From Enoplolaimus lenunculus (taxonomy: Eukaryota; Nematoda; Enoplea; Enoplida; Thoracostomopsidae): 64,000 bases of DNA. The stretch is from positions 20,373-84,372 of the forward strand of contig JASANG010003458.1 in NCBI GenBank assembly GCA_030248215.1, written 5' to 3'. Positions 9,401 to 18,212 of the stretch are shown here, piece after piece (position 1 is the stretch's first letter; each line of letters starts with the position of its first letter). The notes under the pieces were generated by a model that saw nothing but the letters and a program-made list of their open reading frames with translations, was not told the origin of the DNA and did no database searches. The translations under genes and the position numbers were made by a program.

Positions 9401-11693
9401 TCCCAATTTCGAATATTGGGCTGGCCGAATTCCGTATTGCTGCTGCAAGTTGGCGCCTTGTGATTGGTTACTACCGTAACACCATACTCAAATACTACAT
9501 ATTAGCTGATGCGAATACATCAGGCATCATTCCGTCTTGGGTTGTTAGCCCGAGCCGTACATAATTCCGCTTAGGACTGGCCCAATTCGGAATTGGGCTG
9601 AATTACGACGTGGGATACGACATATACACCGCAAAATAGATGCTACGCACTGTTGAGTATACTTCTCCAGGTAACAAAACAATACGATATGTAGATTCTA
9701 GGAAATCTGTAGTAAATTAATATAAATATCAATAGTTTACGTGCTGTATTTACTCTCATTATGGTAAGACCAATAATGCTTGCTCATGAGCGAAAGACCG
9801 TTGCTAGACGCAGAAAGCCAACAACGCCTAAGACGTTTTTTGAGCGATATCCCGTTTGGTCCGTCAAATGGAGAAGTAAACAAATTGACCGATTTTCGAA
9901 CTGGATTTTACGGATGCTTGGAAGTGCACTTAAAGTGGTATTCAAGGTTCGTCGGTAAAGAATAGTATAAGTCTTGTCAGGTGTATTACTAATTTAACCA
10001 GTTTTCATTCCAATGATTATGTAGGGTCGCAAACGGGACACGTACTGGTTTGTTCCATAAAACCTGGAGTTGTATTGTCAATTTTGTGTAGCATCTGTCA
10101 TCAATAAAATAATGTATTATCTTAAAATCAGCGAATGTGTAGTGAAAAGTGTGTCACATTGCGAAGGGCTTCCAAAATGCGATATCTGTTACAAACAACA
10201 CGACAAATAGTAATTAAATATTATGCATGTTTTTGTTAACTTAAAAGTGAGAAAAAAGCAATAATTAATTATCCTCATTGAGACAGTACTTACAGCTGTG
10301 GTATTTGAATATTATGCAAGTATTTGTGCTTGGTTTCTAATATCAGCACGTCGTGGGTTCGAGCGCCACCGCAAGTAAAAATGTTCGTAAAGAGCTCTGT
10401 TTATGGTGCTGCATTTTGTCTTAAAATTACCTTTGCAATTAATAGTTTTGCGAGCATTTCTTTCAGGGCATATACCAGTATGTGACTAAACCTACCGATA
10501 ATGCGACAATCTCAAGAACAGCACGACGGCTACGACATAGGAGCCACCGAGGTGGAGCGGTTGGAAATGGGCCAATCAAAACGATTTCGAATCAAGATAA
10601 TCTTGGTTCACCTGCGTCAAAACGTAAACAACGCCCATTTGAGCCGTACGAATCGTTGTTTACTCCTGCGCCTGGTGCAACATTGCCAATTTCCGCTTCA
10701 CAGCGAAAAAAACTTCGAATGCGATCAAATGAAACAATTTCAGATTATATGGAACGAATGGCGCATATGAGAAATAATGTAAGAGATGTCGGTATGAGTG
10801 ATCAAAAAGTGCCAGAAGCCCAGGTCTCTCAGTCACGTTTGGTTATTGAAGAAATGGAAGGTACGGATAGTGAGACTGGTGAAAAATACGATTGGGAGTA
10901 TGGTGTGAACGCCATACAGGGACCTGACGAATATAGTGAAGAGCCGACTGGCATAGACGAAATGCAGCTTAGGGAGGAGGATGAAATTTGTGGAACGCAA
11001 TTGCCAAATATTACTCGACGGGGAAAGGCCTTGGTTGGGGGTGGTGGACAACCGAAGAAAGCTTCGAAAGTTGGAGATTTGGACTCGGAATATGGTGCTA
11101 ATGTCTTAAAACCGGAGTGTGAGCAAAGTTGTGGGGAGGGGCCACTGGTTCGATGTCCGGTTTGCAGCGATGTGATTGAGCAAATTGTGATGAATGCACA
11201 TTTAGACGAACATTTTGATGCAATTGGTGGGTCCATGGCAGCTGAGCAGCTGGAAAGTGTAAGAGTCAAAAGTGAGTGTGTAGACGAAGTGGAGGTTATT
11301 ACTCTGAGAGGGGAGCCTGAACTGAATATGGATGAAATTGGACAGCATAGAGAACATAAGTTGGTAGGTATGGACAACGAACAAACTTGGGATACAAAAT
11401 ATGGTGGGTGCTCAGCTATGGCCGCTAAGGTTAATAACTGCTCTGCTGCGGGTATAGAAAGAGTTCGAGTTGATACCGATAAAAGCAACGAATCTGTATT
11501 GGAAGTTTCTGATTCGAAAAGTAATATTATGCAGATTAGCGGTCATAATGAAACGTTGAAACTGGAAGAAAAGCAAGAGAGCGATTGTGAAATTCGACCA
11601 ATTTATGACAGCGGTAAAGTTGAGTGTCCTATTTGTTGGATGGAAGTTCCTGTCTCGGATGTCAATGCGCATATTGACTTGTGTGTTTTGTAG
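330..11693 (+). CDS. SPRTN: SPRTN (Spartan/DVC1) DNA-dependent metalloprotease, 8 exons, 703 aa
   Basis: SPRTN is a nuclear, replication-coupled zinc metalloprotease that cleaves proteins crosslinked to DNA and recruits VCP/p97. Exons: 330-475, 690-798, 5478-5522, 5840-5914, 6060-6161, 6794-6971, 7116-7345, 10467-11693; all seven introns are GT-AG and the frame holds throughout. Domains: SprT protease about residues 10-190, with H86-E87-M-I-H90 and third ligand H105 (19-residue spacing from H86, as I recall for human), then C144-x3-C148 and H176-x3-C180; PIP-like P223-x2-I226-x2-F229-F230; SHP box F263-SGAGYVLG-271; basic SKRKQR near 346-351; UBZ-like C525-x2-C528-x11-H540-x3-H544; UBZ4 C682-x2-C685-x11-H697-x3-C701 two residues before the stop. 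The start ATG is fixed by an in-frame TGA at 321-323; about 25 N-terminal residues of the human protein are absent. At 703 aa it is longer than the human protein (489 aa), mostly in the acidic last exon. Family assignment is very secure; the exact splice model is strongly supported but untested. Confidence 0.94.
690..798 (+). CDS. SPRTN: SPRTN exon 2
   Basis: Follows TTCATGTTGCAG and encodes CAGLCRYQFRAGYCSISLSQ and then YRPRKDLVETLL, a highly conserved Spartan stretch. It ends at TTG|GTGCGT, exactly one codon before the catalytic HEMIH. Confidence 0.93.
843..2028 (+). repeat. 427-bp tRNA-derived SINE in tandem (about 2.8 units) in SPRTN intron 2
   Basis: The phrase TGTGACATGCGGATGCAT recurs at 843, 1270 and 1697, an exact 427-bp period. 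Each unit carries a tRNA-like head (1031, 1458, 1885) with A box TGGCTCAGTGG and B box GAGTTCGAAACC, then a tRNA-unrelated body. The units are nearly identical, implying recent tandem amplification. The array ends after the third head near 2028. Sense strand matches SPRTN transcription. Confidence 0.8.
1885..1963 (+). tRNA. tRNA-Phe-like (GAA) pseudogene, SINE head
   Basis: Starts GGCGGCGTGGCTCAGTGG; the anticodon loop reads CTGAAAA, giving GAA (Phe). The acceptor and T stems pair poorly, so it is read as a SINE head, not a working tRNA. Related heads lie at 1031-1109 and 1458-1536. Confidence 0.45.
2240..2402. repeat. GC-rich block with alternating GGGG/CCCC runs
   Basis: About 160 bp of short repeated modules (GCTGGGGGGC, CGCCGGGGGGC, AAAATTTTCGCC) in otherwise AT-rich intron. 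Runs of G and a later CCCCCGCCCCGCCCCCC could pair. No coding signal. Bases 2030-2240 and 2403-2947 show nothing recognisable. Confidence 0.5.
3069..4064 (+). mobile_element. Helentron/HINE-like element with internal tandem repeats
   Basis: Near the 5' end lies TTGAGCGAAGC and near the 3' end its inverse GCTTCGCTCAA; the 3' end has hairpin GTAGTCCCACTAC followed by GACTGG and a TTATTATT tract. Inside are a TCCG microsatellite (about 3157-3190) and about four degenerate 150-180-bp units (TAATTTGCATAT...). Sub-terminal inverted repeats, a 3' hairpin, internal tandem repeats and no target duplication suit a Helentron-derived non-autonomous element; this is inference. Confidence 0.5.
4277..4420. 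mobile_element. Family H MITE fragment
   Basis: Begins ACCCGTAGCCAGAGCGAGGC and contains TTCAACCTTGTTTGTAAGTC, matching the better copies at 37579 and 58978. The right end is lost where the next insertion starts. Confidence 0.5.
4421..4643 (+). mobile_element. Second 3' end of the Helentron-like element
   Basis: Essentially identical to the 3' part of the upstream copy (about 3838-4064), starting GCATATTTGCTTAATTGACG and ending in CCCACTACGACTGG. The identity suggests recent copying or gene conversion. Confidence 0.6.
4790..5205. mobile_element. GCCGATGCCGAT inverted-repeat element
   Basis: Both ends carry clusters of the 6-bp word GCCGAT (about 4810-4880 and 5105-5195), with an AT-rich centre. 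It probably is a MITE with repeat-rich ends, but precise termini and target duplication are not clear. Confidence 0.4.
5478..5522 (+). CDS. SPRTN: SPRTN exon 3 (catalytic HEMIH)
   Basis: A 45-nt exon coding for HEMIHAYLFVTANNR, the zinc-binding HExxH helix. Acceptor TTTTATTTTAG, donor GTACGT. It lies 4.7 kb downstream of exon 2 across a transposon-filled intron and is easy to miss. Confidence 0.94.
5840..5914 (+). CDS. SPRTN: SPRTN exon 4 (third zinc ligand)
   Basis: Encodes DRDGHGPEFVKHMNRINSAA then GTNIT. The His of DGHGPEF is the third catalytic zinc ligand. Donor GTAAGT; acceptor TTAAATAG. Confidence 0.94.
6060..6161 (+). CDS. SPRTN: SPRTN exon 5 (zinc-binding subdomain)
   Basis: Encodes IYHSFHAEVAVHKQHWWRCD and then GPCRSRPPYFGFVK; HWWRC.GPC and RPPY.G.VK are Spartan signatures and supply two cysteines of the second zinc site. 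Confidence 0.94.
6225..6430 (+). mobile_element. Internally deleted Helentron-like copy in SPRTN intron 5
   Basis: Starts ATTGAGCAAAGCGAATCTCC, shares the GTCGAAAGGTGGATGTCCGT segment with the 3069 copy, then jumps to the 3' end CGCTCAATAATTGTAGTCCC and CTGG. It is followed by a TTATTA-type microsatellite to about 6505. Confidence 0.6.
6794..6971 (+). CDS. SPRTN: SPRTN exon 6
   Basis: Encodes RSMNRAPGPNDVWHVEHQRN then CGGSFIKIREPEDY, the end of the SprT domain (WxxEHxxxCGGxxIKIxEPE), followed by a lysine-rich linker. It ends in phase 1 before GTATGT. Confidence 0.93.
7116..7345 (+). CDS. SPRTN: SPRTN exon 7 (PIP-like motif and SHP box)
   Basis: Encodes SLSPTKIDQFFNKV, then a Ser/Thr-rich linker, then FMPFSGAGYVLG, the SHP box that binds VCP/p97 (human FSGKGYVLG). 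PTKIDQFF resembles PCNA-binding motifs lacking the initial Gln. Starts in phase 1 after CTTAAG and ends in phase 0 before GTATGT. Confidence 0.9.
7378..7503. repeat. Two-copy direct repeat in SPRTN intron 7
   Basis: A roughly 62-bp segment beginning TTTTTAGTCAAAGAACTGG occurs twice in tandem with one or two differences. Nothing else is visible from 7504 to 8160. Confidence 0.7.
8160..8450. repeat. About 82-bp tandem repeat, 3.5 copies, intron 7
   Basis: Units contain ACTTCAAAACTATTACGTAC, TTGTTATGACAATGGCTCAC and CGACTTTAAGTATAA. Open frames across it are by-products of the repeat. 8451-8756 holds nothing I recognise. Confidence 0.75.
8757..9152. mobile_element. hAT-like MITE, CAGGGCTGAATC ends
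   Basis: Left end CAGGGCTGAATCATAACCGG with GTTCCGG words; right end GTTCCTGTTCCGGCAAGCCC. The ends are roughly inverse to each other. A related fragment occurs at 49311-49470. Confidence 0.4.
9276..9485. mobile_element. Short inverted-repeat element, ATGGTGTTA ends
   Basis: ATGGTGTTATAATTGACG on the left mirrors GTAACACCAT on the right, about 210 bp apart. Flanking 9486-9620 has a short palindromic CCCAATTCGGAATTGGG. 9621-10330 shows no recognisable feature. Confidence 0.35.
10331..10425 (+). mobile_element. tRNA-derived SINE fragment
   Basis: B-box-like GGGTTCGAGCGCCACC, then TTCGTAAAGAGCTCTGTTTA and TGGTGCTGC. The same order occurs on the minus strand at 14400-14478, defining a SINE family. 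It ends about 40 bp before the SPRTN last exon. Confidence 0.5.
10467..11693 (+). CDS. SPRTN: SPRTN last exon (two UBZ-type fingers)
   Basis: The 408-residue C-terminal exon follows the pyrimidine-rich acceptor ATTTCTTTCAG. It is acidic and low in recognisable domains except for a basic patch and two ubiquitin-binding zinc-finger motifs: RCPVC...HLDEH (CCHH) and VECPIC...HIDLC (CCHC, UBZ4). The CCHC motif sits at the extreme C-terminus; in human it is followed by a short tail. A slightly later acceptor (10478) would also keep frame. Confidence 0.9.
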   Translation, partial: GIYQYVTKPTDNATISRTARRLRHRSHRGGAVGNGPIKTISNQDNLGSPASKRKQRPFEPYESLFTPAPGATLPISASQRKKLRMRSNETISDYMERMAHMRNNVRDVGMSDQKVPEAQVSQSRLVIEEMEGTDSETGEKYDWEYGVNAIQGPDEYSEEPTGIDEMQLREEDEICGTQLPNITRRGKALVGGGGQPKKASKVGDLDSEYGANVLKPECEQSCGEGPLVRCPVCSDVIEQIVMNAHLDEHFDAIGGSMAAEQLESVRVKSECVDEVEVITLRGEPELNMDEIGQHREHKLVGMDNEQTWDTKYGGCSAMAAKVNNCSAAGIERVRVDTDKSNESVLEVSDSKSNIMQISGHNETLKLEEKQESDCEIRPIYDSGKVECPICWMEVPVSDVNAHIDLCVL

Positions 11694-11874
11694 CTTGTTC
11701 TGTTTCGGAGCATGAGAGTGTATGAAAGGTTAGTTTTATGTGATGGTTTTATCTGGTGCTCCTATAAATTCGGTTTAATTTGACCATTTTTCGACGTTTT
11801 ATTTAGGTTTTACGATTTCTGGCTCTGTGTTGTGTACTGAGAGCATCGTTAGCGACATAAGTGCATATGTAGGG

Positions 11875-12229
11875 CAGGATGCAACCGGAATTCCGATCGC
11901 GATTTGAATTCCGATTCAAAACGAGTTCTGATTCCGATTGCACCATCAATTGGAATTGGAATTTTGAAATTTAAATGTTAATCCTACTTGTTGTGATACG
12001 TTGCATAAAATTCTGTATCGTCAATAGTTTAACTTTACAGAACCAAAAATCGTCACCAATTTATTTATGCGACGACTTTGAAAATTGCTGTCAGCCAACT
12101 AACACCTTAAATCAGTATTATATTTGTTAATACAAATTATCCGTGCAGTCACAAAATTTCTAGTTTCAATTCCGATATAAATTTACTGTTTCGATTCCGG
12201 TATAATCCAGTCTTCTGCTTTGCACCCTG
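11875..12229. mobile_element. Family E hAT-like MITE with perfect 8-bp TSD
   Basis: Ends CAGGATGCAACCGGAATTCC and TTTGCACCCTG. The 8-bp target duplication ATGTAGGG is exact (11867-11874 and 12230-12237), diagnostic of hAT-type insertion. It sits 0.2 kb after the SPRTN stop; an AATAAA follows at 12276. 12282-12970 is otherwise featureless. Confidence 0.8.
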
Positions 12230-13259
12230 ATGTAGGGCCCTTTTCAAATTTTTTCTTTTAATTATGAGTTATTTTAATAAAATGATTCGTGGATTTACAC
12301 TGACTGGTAAGTTGTTGAAATCCTGATGTGTATTCATACATCGCTTTGAAGGCGTCAAATATTTAATCAGTATTTCATACGATTAAACTTCACTGTTTAG
12401 TATTTCAGTTGCTGTTTATTCTAATATACATAATTAAGCCATATTCCACGTTAAGGGACCTTGTTTTATCGCTTGATTGTGTATGTTTATTTTGATTTGA
12501 CTTAAATTCATCATTATGGTGTCATCTATTTTACTATATGAATATCACGCAACATTTTGGTTGTCGAATGTTACAGAAAAGTTTTAGGTTACTTTGTACA
12601 TGGTGCTAGATACAGCTGAGAATGCGGTCTCTTGATGATATGGAAAAAGAAATATAAGTGATTGGCTGTGAAAACAAATTAAAATGTCGCGTAATCCATG
12701 TATTCTCACTGTATTGAAATACTGTTTCGTATGTAAAACAAAATATGTTTGACAACTAATGTAGTGTCATTGTGTTAGCTTTTAGACTAAGTTTGCTAAG
12801 GTTTAGGTTTGGGAATATGTTTATTCTTACGCTGAGGCATTGAGTTAGAAATGTGTTTATACATTATTACGGCTCTTTATACGTTTGTCATGGTCTATAT
12901 GATGTTCTTTTATACTTTAGTAAATGTAGCTGTTTAACATTTTTGAGCGATATCGTTGTTCTCATGGTACTACCGAAAGTGTACCTCCGGCTCCGACAGA
13001 AATTCGACCTTCGGCTCGGCTAGGATTTTGTCGGAGGTTCTGCTCTTAGTTTAATTTCCCCATAGGGATTTCACCCAACGGAAAGATAATCACTTGCCCA
13101 CGGGAAAAACGGCGCTAAGAACTTATTTTAGTCACAGTTTGACTTTCCACATACGGATTTTGTCCCCCAAATACACAACTAGCTGGTGTATTTCTACGTA
13201 AAATTTGTCATCTCTGCGCTTCAGTTTAAGTTGGTAACTTCAGACAAATTGCTAGACGA

Positions 13260-13610
13260 CAGGGTGCAACCAGAGGTGAAATATCGAAGCCGGAGGTCAA
13301 CGAAACTTGCCGGAGCCGGTTGTGAGACGAAATTTTAGGTAGTACAAATGGTTAATTAGTTAATTTTAGCCAATATCTGCATTATGTTGTTGAGTTGTTT
13401 GGTTTTACACTAATTTTCTGCGAACTTTCGGAAATTCTTGCCTGAAAATTGTGACAAAAGTAAAACGAAACGCGCGCTAAACAGATAAATTTTGCGAAAT
13501 TATGCAAAATTTTACTACCGAAATTGCCGGAACCTCCGGCAAAAATTCTGCCTGTGATCCGTAGGCCGATTTTCTGCCTGAGCCGAAGGCAGACCTCCGG
13601 TTGTACTCTG
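13260..13610. mobile_element. Family F hAT-like MITE
   Basis: Ends CAGGGTGCAACCAGAGGTGA and GACCTCCGGTTGTACTCTG. Flanks CTAGACGA and TTAGACGA form an 8-bp TSD with one mismatch. Body holds GCCGGAGCCGG words. Fragments of the family lie at about 12976-13040 and 14836-14870. 13611-14207 is featureless. Confidence 0.7.
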
Positions 13611-14399
13611 TTAGACGACAGTTATTAACGACATAGCTATATAATGTAAAAAGCGATGGATTAATATTTAACCGCAAAAATGGCTTTCCTTTTAATAAGA
13701 GCAAGGTTAAACAATTGAAAAAAGAAAGCTACGCTCAGCGCTTCATTTATAAGCATTTGTTACTCTACACAACAACAGGTGAGGTTCGTGAGTCTGAAAG
13801 CACCGTTTCTGCCAAGCTGAGAAAAATGAAACTGAACTGGAAATTAATGCTAATTTTTTACTTTCTAAAGTATTTTGAACATTGAAAAGATTGAAACCTA
13901 AAAACATGGTTTTTAAAGTTCGACATTTTAATATTTTTTCAATTAATTTTTTTTATTAAAATTTGTTGTTTTTCGAGATGGTTAAACCAAGCACTTTGGC
14001 AGAAAGCTTACTAAACATGGTGCTAATATTTCATGTTCTTTCTAAGAGGGAAAATGCTTATGGGCAAAATTCCAGTGGAGGAAAATTATATTATCACAGT
14101 CGGTTGAATTCTTCCGGGGAAACATACCAAGCTAGCAATCTGTCCATAATTTTTCTGGGAGGCGAAATCACAATGGGGGAAATTAAACTATAACACCGCA
14201 CTTTATATGCGGGGCTCATGTTATAACTGAGACAACCTGGAACACGTTTTGTTTATTAATACAATAACGCGCAACATTTTGTGCGCACGTCGATCTTCTG
14301 TCAAATTCAAAGAATTTGAAGTGTCTGCTGTCCTGATGTGACATTCACTGTTTGTACTGCTATATCATGTATATATTCAGAATATTGTAATTCTAAGTT

Positions 14400-14478
14400 A
14401 AGCAGTACCATATAGAGCTCTTCACGAAAATTTTGCTGTGGATACGGTGGGGCTCGAACCCACGACGTACGAATTACC
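14400..14478 (-). mobile_element. tRNA-derived SINE fragment
   Basis: On the minus strand it reads CGTCGTGGGTTCGAGCCCCA (T arm with B box), then TTCGTGAAGAGCTCTATATG. It pairs with 10331-10425. It is cut by the adjacent family A insertion. Confidence 0.5.
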
Positions 14479-14652
14479 GGGCCCTTGTAAAGATCAGGAG
14501 CGGAACGTTTTTCTGTGGGACTAGAATAGAGTAAGCTTAAGATTTAGACTATTTTTTCTTGGCTCTCAGGTTTAGGAATAGTCTTACGTTTTAGGCTTAC
14601 GCTTAAGAATATGCTTATAATACTGTTCCGCTTTTGTTCTTTATATTGGTCC
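14479..14652. mobile_element. Family A TTAGGC-core MITE
   Basis: Inverted ends GGCCCTTGTAAAGATCAGGA and GTTCCGC...TATTGGTCC flank a degraded TTAGGC-type core (TTTTAGGCTTACGCTTAAG). Confidence 0.6.
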
Positions 14653-15568
14653 CCATTTATAACGTGAACACCGCATTTGGCATTAAAATTTTGCATGTTT
14701 CGTTTAAACATTTGGTTTTTTGATGAAAGAATTGCCGAGATTTCATAAAAAATCAGCGTAAAGCAAACGATCTAACACATTACAGATATTTGCTAAAATT
14801 AACAATTTAAACATCTTGTTAACTACTTGATTTCGCCTCTGCCTCCGGCAAGTTTTGCTGACCTCAGGCTCCTGTATTTTGCACTTCCGCTGGCACTCCA
14901 AAAGGTCAAAGTAACTTTCATTACTTCGGAGTATCTCAGTTGGCTACGAGACGCCCAGTCGCCTTTGCCTTTCGTTCGCGTTTGCAATCACGATTACCAT
15001 GTTGTTTGCCTGTGATCGCATTCTAAATGATTACTAATTAGTATACAGCTCGCAAAAATAAGCTAGAAAAAGTTTATTTTTTAAATATGTCATACTTTAC
15101 CATAATAATTGATACAAACATGGGCTTTCTCACATACTGCTAAAGTCTGCTGCGAAATGAACAGTTTTCAACAGTATATTAATAAACATGTTTTAAAGCT
15201 CATTACTTGTTCATGAATTATTCAAAGATCCCGAATAAACACCCACAAATGAGTACAATAGTGACTCGAATAACAGTGCGAGACTGATAGTTATTTTGCA
15301 TTTCCAAAGAATACCCCTGTTTTTCGGTTACGGATTACTATTTAACTTTAGTGCACCCCATGTAAGCTACATCCAACGCCCTTCGTTTTTATATTATATG
15401 ATTCACTCAGAAACATATTTTGTTGATTGCTATTCGCCATTCACAAGGCTTCACAAACTGACAACACCTCCTGGTGATAGGTTCTGCTCAAGCTCAAAAA
15501 TACTGGCCCAGTATTGGAGAACGTTCAGGCAAATGCAATTCTTCTTTGCTGCATCCCGAGGCACTTAT

Positions 15569-15869
15569 CAGGGTGCCAAACGAAACTAAATTCATTCTAA
15601 ATCGGAATCAGAAGTAGAGATTTTCAGACCCCTACTACTCCCACATTGCAAGTCTTATGATAGATAATTTCTGTCCAAGATTGCAAAATATTGTTTTAGT
15701 GGGTTCTTATGTGCTGGTTATGTATTACAGAGTTCACGTTATCATGTTATCCATGGTTAAAAATAGCGGAACTATTAAATAAAAAGTATTTGATAGCCTG
15801 CAATCGGAACTCAATTTTTAACAAAATGCCAACCAGAATCGAAATTTCAGTTGTATCCAGGCTCTGATC
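15569..15869. mobile_element. Degenerate family E copy
   Basis: Left end CAGGGTGCCAAACGAAAC, right region AACCAGAATCGAAATTTCAG and CCAGGCTCTG. 14871-15568 and 15870-17055 are AT-rich with no feature I can support. Confidence 0.45.
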
Positions 15870-17055
15870 CTTCAAAAGCAACACGCTCACTAAAAGTAGA
15901 CACGACATTCGCCTCTCGTCAGCAAATCTTGAAAAATAAAATGGTGATGATGACAATCACCAGTTTCTAATTCGGTTGTTCCATCAACCACACACCGCGT
16001 TCAGCCGCCACAATGCTTCTAAAACATAAATAATTGCTTTATTTTATCAATAAAACGACAGTTATTAAAGCTCGCTAAACCTTTTATTCAACAGGCGCGA
16101 CGCACCTAAATGTTTCGACACCTACAAAAGCAACAGACAATCTAGATGGGTAGTAAAAGCTACATTATCAATTTATCTTCAAAAATTTTTGTGAAACTCG
16201 ATACTTTAAAAACTTTTCAACGTATCAAACAATTTAAACGCAAAATATATACAGTCAATAATGAAGGAGTAAAGCGCCAACATAAATATCCAGCAGTAAA
16301 TACATAGATATTGAAAAGGAAGAATTATAAAGGTTAGGTACGATGTAGCACCAAAAACTGTATCAATATGTTCAAAAACTACGTATATACAAAACCTAAT
16401 AATTTCACAATATTTATACTTTGCAAGTTAGTTTGATCCAACATCTTTTGCCCAAGTATTTTATATTCAAATTTTTCAACTCCAATACAGTACGTATATG
16501 AATTGTATATTCCGCAATTAAAACGTATTGTTCAAAAATGTTATTAAAACCGCTTTAAACTGAACGCAAAACAAGTTACGCAACAATTACTGTTCAGCGC
16601 AGAAACCCGGGCTAGCATAAATATATAGTAAGGCAAGTATGCCTGAAAATGAATCGCTTACTTTGAACATTCTCAACAAACAAAACATTGTTGACGGTCA
16701 TTGAATAAAGTCACGTATCAGAAATCACGCCTCAAGCCTGAAAACAAAACATCAACAATGATATAAAACCTAACGTTCTTAGTAGCCCGGCTTGAGTTCT
16801 GGTATACGTAATATATAACACACACTATATGATGCATGCATAAAGATACTTCCTAACATATGACAGGCTCCATAAATATCTGAATAATAAGCTGAACAAA
16901 GTGTTAGATATATACCTTATAACTGAACCACAGCGCTGCATATCATTAAAATCAACGTTAACGTAACCTCAACTACTAACAATCCCATTCGGTTTGAAAG
17001 TCTAGTGTGATATCCAAAGCACTCTTAAAAGGTATTTTTACACCATGTTTGCCGC

Positions 17056-17337
17056 TTACTCTGCTAATTTCAGCTTTAAGGTTTCGACAGTCTGAGTGGC
17101 GAGCGCCATGCGATTTTGGTGTGACTGTGCTGTTTCTTTTAACATTTCTTCGCGCTGTTTACGGCGAAATGTTGAATAATACGATATTCCGTTGATCTCA
17201 AGATGTAATTTAATTAGTTCCATGGTAAACCCAACGCTGAATCCAACATTACACGCGATTAATGTGAACGGAATTCGACGATAATACCGCATAAATGTTG
17301 CGTATGGCGAAACATGAACCTCCTGGCGAGGTAGCAT
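17056..17337 (-). CDS. UQCC5: UQCC5/SMIM4-like mitochondrial complex III assembly factor, 93 aa
   Basis: UQCC5 (SMIM4) is a small inner-mitochondrial-membrane protein needed for ubiquinol-cytochrome c reductase (complex III) assembly. This 93-aa ORF has a short N-terminus, a hydrophobic segment at about residues 22-42 (IPFTLIACNVGFSVGFTMEL), then a basic tail with YYSTFRRKQREEMLKE. Human SMIM4, as I recall it, has the same order: FLPFFFVLGGTMEW, then FYDVYRRKASER. TMExI and the aromatic-rich Y..YRRK-type motif are the key matches. The ORF is complete: in-frame TGA lies upstream of the ATG and TAA ends it. It is somewhat longer than the human protein (about 70 aa). No intron is needed. An intronless retrocopy cannot be excluded, but no poly(A) tract is seen beside it. 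Alternative: an unrelated single-pass protein. Confidence 0.72.
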   Translation of the reverse strand: MLPRQEVHVSPYATFMRYYRRIPFTLIACNVGFSVGFTMELIKLHLEINGISYYSTFRRKQREEMLKETAQSHQNRMALATQTVETLKLKLAE

Positions 17338-18008
17338 ATTATTTAAATTTCAACAACAAATATGTATGTACTGTAATCTACAAATGTGCTTGATAACTAA
17401 TGAATGATTTTCAACAAGCTTGATAGTCAGCGCAAGGACAATCACAATACAATATTTTTCCGTTTTCTACAAATTTTCAACATATCCCACTAACAGTTCA
17501 GTTCAACAAATACGGGATGCATTATTAGAACGCGTTTGTAGCTTAACAATGCACAAATGTTTTCCAACGAAATTCTTGCTATAACACTGCTAGACCACAT
17601 AAACACTGTAGCTACGTTATTTCGGCGTTTAGAAGAATACACTCCTGTATCAGATTTGACAAACAAATTAATCTGCAAAGATAGTTCCTGTTATTGTACA
17701 GTTTTCGCTGTACTTGCAACAATACTTGACCGTACTTTATGTTCACCCGCTTTGTAGATCTTTGTCTAAGCACGTGTATATAATAAACTACTCCTGGGTA
17801 AGAACCCATGTCATTTTCAGGAACTCTGTAGGAAGGCGTTTATATTTAGAACTTGCCTTTTTGCAGAGTTCAAGGACAACACAGACATCCTGCGTAGAGG
17901 GTCTCATATGTCGCTACACTCACAGAACACACTGCATAATATGTCCTTATGCGCGCATTATTACGTGGATTATCCATTATTGATAGTGCATGTAAGCAGA
18001 CATGATTA
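17338..18008. other. Upstream region of UQCC5-like gene
   Basis: AT-rich, only short chance ORFs. It should hold the minus-strand promoter of the UQCC5-like gene. No specific element is recognised. Confidence 0.3.
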
Positions 18009-18212
18009 AGGTCCAATTCGGCTGTTAAGTCGAAATTTATGTTGACTTGTTTGCTTTATGTCAAATCAGGGCAAATTAATAAAAATTTCTGAGTGTCAGG
18101 ATGAATTCAAAGATGATTGAAAGTTCGATTTCGGCTTTTGGGTCGACATTTATGTTTAAATTGTTTGCTTTATGTCAAGTCAGGGCAAATTAACAAAAAA
18201 TTTTTGTTGCCA
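18009..18212. repeat. Degenerate two-copy direct repeat
   Basis: GTCGAAATTTATGTTGACTT...TTTGCTTTATGTCAAATCAG is followed about 110 bp later by GTCGACATTTATGTTTAAAT...TTTGCTTTATGTCAAGTCAG. 18213-18890 holds only a decayed family A-like piece (about 18320-18405). Confidence 0.6.

Larger units (their letters stand above)
14208..14675. mobile_element. Family M PIF-like MITE with nested insertions
   Basis: Left end TGCGGGGCTCATGTTATAAC, right end ATTTATAACGTGAACACCGC, matching the intact copy at 27596-28475. Between them lie a minus-strand SINE fragment (14400-14478) and a family A MITE (14479-14652). Confidence 0.55.

Noticed and set aside
9780-9965. 61-aa ORF with DFRTGFYGCLEVHLKWYSRF, faintly like a Hairy-Orange segment or an extra SPRTN exon
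   Set aside because: No suitable acceptor or donor frames it, no bHLH sequence is near, and SPRTN phases already join without it.
10829-11488. 219-aa ORF on the minus strand
   Set aside because: Shadow of the SPRTN last exon, antisense to its acidic coding sequence.
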